7,638 bases of DNA from Lachnospiraceae bacterium (GTDB lineage: Bacteria > Bacillota > Clostridia > Lachnospirales > Lachnospiraceae). The notes below the pieces were generated by a model. The model made no database searches. It saw only the letters and a list, made by a program, of their open reading frames with translations, and was not told the DNA's origin. Positions 6,713 through 7,638 of this stretch are shown piece by piece (the first letter of the stretch is position 1; the number at the start of each line of letters is the position of its first letter). The stretch is from positions 1 through 7,638 of the forward strand of contig VSNJ01000179.1 in NCBI GenBank assembly GCA_009774235.1, in the 5' to 3' direction. A program made the translations under genes and the position numbers.

Positions 6713-6846
6713 ATTGAAAAAAGGTTATGGAACAGTAAAAAAGCAATCTAGTAATTATTATATTTTAATTTTAAAAAATGTAATAAGAGGGTAGAGTAAT
6801 ATATTAAAATAAATTTTATTATTAATCGTTATAGAAATGGAAAAAT
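6713..6846. other. Intergenic gap between permeases 2 and 3
   Basis: 134 AT-rich bases with no gene, no clear terminator and no clear promoter. A purine block (AAGAGGG near 6785) resembles a ribosome binding site but has no open frame after it. Confidence 0.35.
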
Positions 6847-7590
6847 ATGATAAATTTTATAAAAGCGGAATGGTTTAAGTTAATAAAGCCGGCAGGATTT
6901 AAGGTATTAATATTATGTTCTGTTGTTATAGGTAATTTATGCTTGTTAGTTAGTTATTTAGAAGGTAAGGTGACAACATTAGGATATGATGAACTTGTTA
7001 TGTCATTAAAAATGATTCTTTATTCTTCATTATTGGGTTATATGCTGGCGGCAATTTTTATTTGTAATGAATTTACGCAGAAAGGATTTGGAAATGTTTT
7101 ATTATGTGGTTTTACACGCAAAAAAATTTTTTTTGCAAAGCTTATAGTTTTTTTAATTGGTTTTTTTCTTATATGTCTTGCATTTATGGCAGTTCCCCTT
7201 GTTATAGCACTTGCTAATGGATTTGGTGCAGAACTTGCTGAAGAATCTTTTAAAAATATTTTATTAAATTTATTTTATTTTGTTTTGGATTTTATGGTGC
7301 AGGGTGCAGTAATAGTGTTTGTGGCTTTATTTATAAAAAAGGCTGTTTTAACCGTTTCTGCCAGTATGCTTATTTCATACATATTTTTTATTGTGAAAGC
7401 AAATCTTCCTTTTATGGAAAAGCCTGTTATTAAGCCTTTTATGGAATATATATATTTATATCAGATTATATCATTTGAATGGAATGAAGATGGATTTACA
7501 GATTGTAAATATATTTTTGTTATGGTTATAACACTTATTGTAGCAGTTGCAGGAGCAGCATTTCTTTTTGAAAAAGCAGAATTAAAATAA
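6847..7590 (+). CDS. ABC-2-type permease subunit, paralog 3 of 3
   Basis: A 247-residue membrane protein of the same family, with MINFIKAEWFKLIKP at the start, FICNEF, GFTRKKIFFAK, FIKKA, YLYQI and the terminal FEKAELK. These are the same landmarks in the same order as the other two, with about six hydrophobic segments. The start has only a weak purine stretch ahead of it, unlike its neighbours. However, an in-frame TAG at 6832 leaves no alternative start upstream, and the N-terminus aligns with the paralogs from this Met. Three complete, diverged copies suggest older duplication, not recent amplification. Its substrate and its ATPase partner cannot be told from this window; the ATPase may lie just downstream. 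Confidence 0.8.
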   Translation: MINFIKAEWFKLIKPAGFKVLILCSVVIGNLCLLVSYLEGKVTTLGYDELVMSLKMILYSSLLGYMLAAIFICNEFTQKGFGNVLLCGFTRKKIFFAKLIVFLIGFFLICLAFMAVPLVIALANGFGAELAEESFKNILLNLFYFVLDFMVQGAVIVFVALFIKKAVLTVSASMLISYIFFIVKANLPFMEKPVIKPFMEYIYLYQIISFEWNEDGFTDCKYIFVMVITLIVAVAGAAFLFEKAELK

Positions 7591-7638
7591 TGTGATGTAT
7601 GGAGTTTTAGGGTATTATCATATGATATGGCATATTAT

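Noticed and set aside
7616..7627. 12-bp perfect palindrome TATCATATGATA after permease 3
   Set aside because: Short A/T palindromes are expected by chance at this base composition, and the window ends too soon to judge its context.

Overview
This is a very AT-rich window (by eye about a quarter G+C). Strong AAGGAGG-type ribosome binding sites and protein families typical of gut and soil Clostridia point to a low-GC Firmicute (Clostridiales/Lachnospirales). All credible genes are on the + strand.

Left part (about 1-4740): a compact RiPP (ribosomally made, post-translationally modified peptide) cluster. The order is an ABC exporter (80-1843), a 60-residue precursor with nine cysteines and a run of CXXX repeats (1926-2108), a large radical SAM/SPASM maturase (full extent 2228-4390) and a 102-residue accessory protein (4429-4737). 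The expected logic is that the maturase, helped by the small protein, installs thioether or other Cys-based crosslinks on the CXXX repeats and the exporter secretes the product. The architecture matches the 'CXXX-repeat peptide' group of ranthipeptide-like systems. That assignment is from memory of the families and was not searched.

Two 5'-end lesions, or recoding sites, stand out. The maturase reading frame has an in-frame TAG (2315-2317) two codons before the first Cys of its CxxxCxxC iron-sulfur motif. The exporter's best ribosome binding site and ATG (25-41) lie in a different frame from the body of the gene, joined by a seven-A run that is a textbook -1 slippery heptamer. As written, the maturase cannot make a normal radical SAM cluster, so the system is either decaying, recoded, or affected by sequence errors.

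Right part (about 4740-7638): three tandem, mutually paralogous ABC-2-type permeases of 241-249 residues (5018-5743, 5963-6712, 6847-7590), separated by unusually long gaps and with no ATPase in the window. They resemble the permease subunits of bacteriocin/lantibiotic immunity or bacitracin-type efflux transporters. A link to the RiPP cluster (self-immunity) is plausible but rests only on proximity. No tRNA, rRNA, CRISPR array or insertion sequence was seen.
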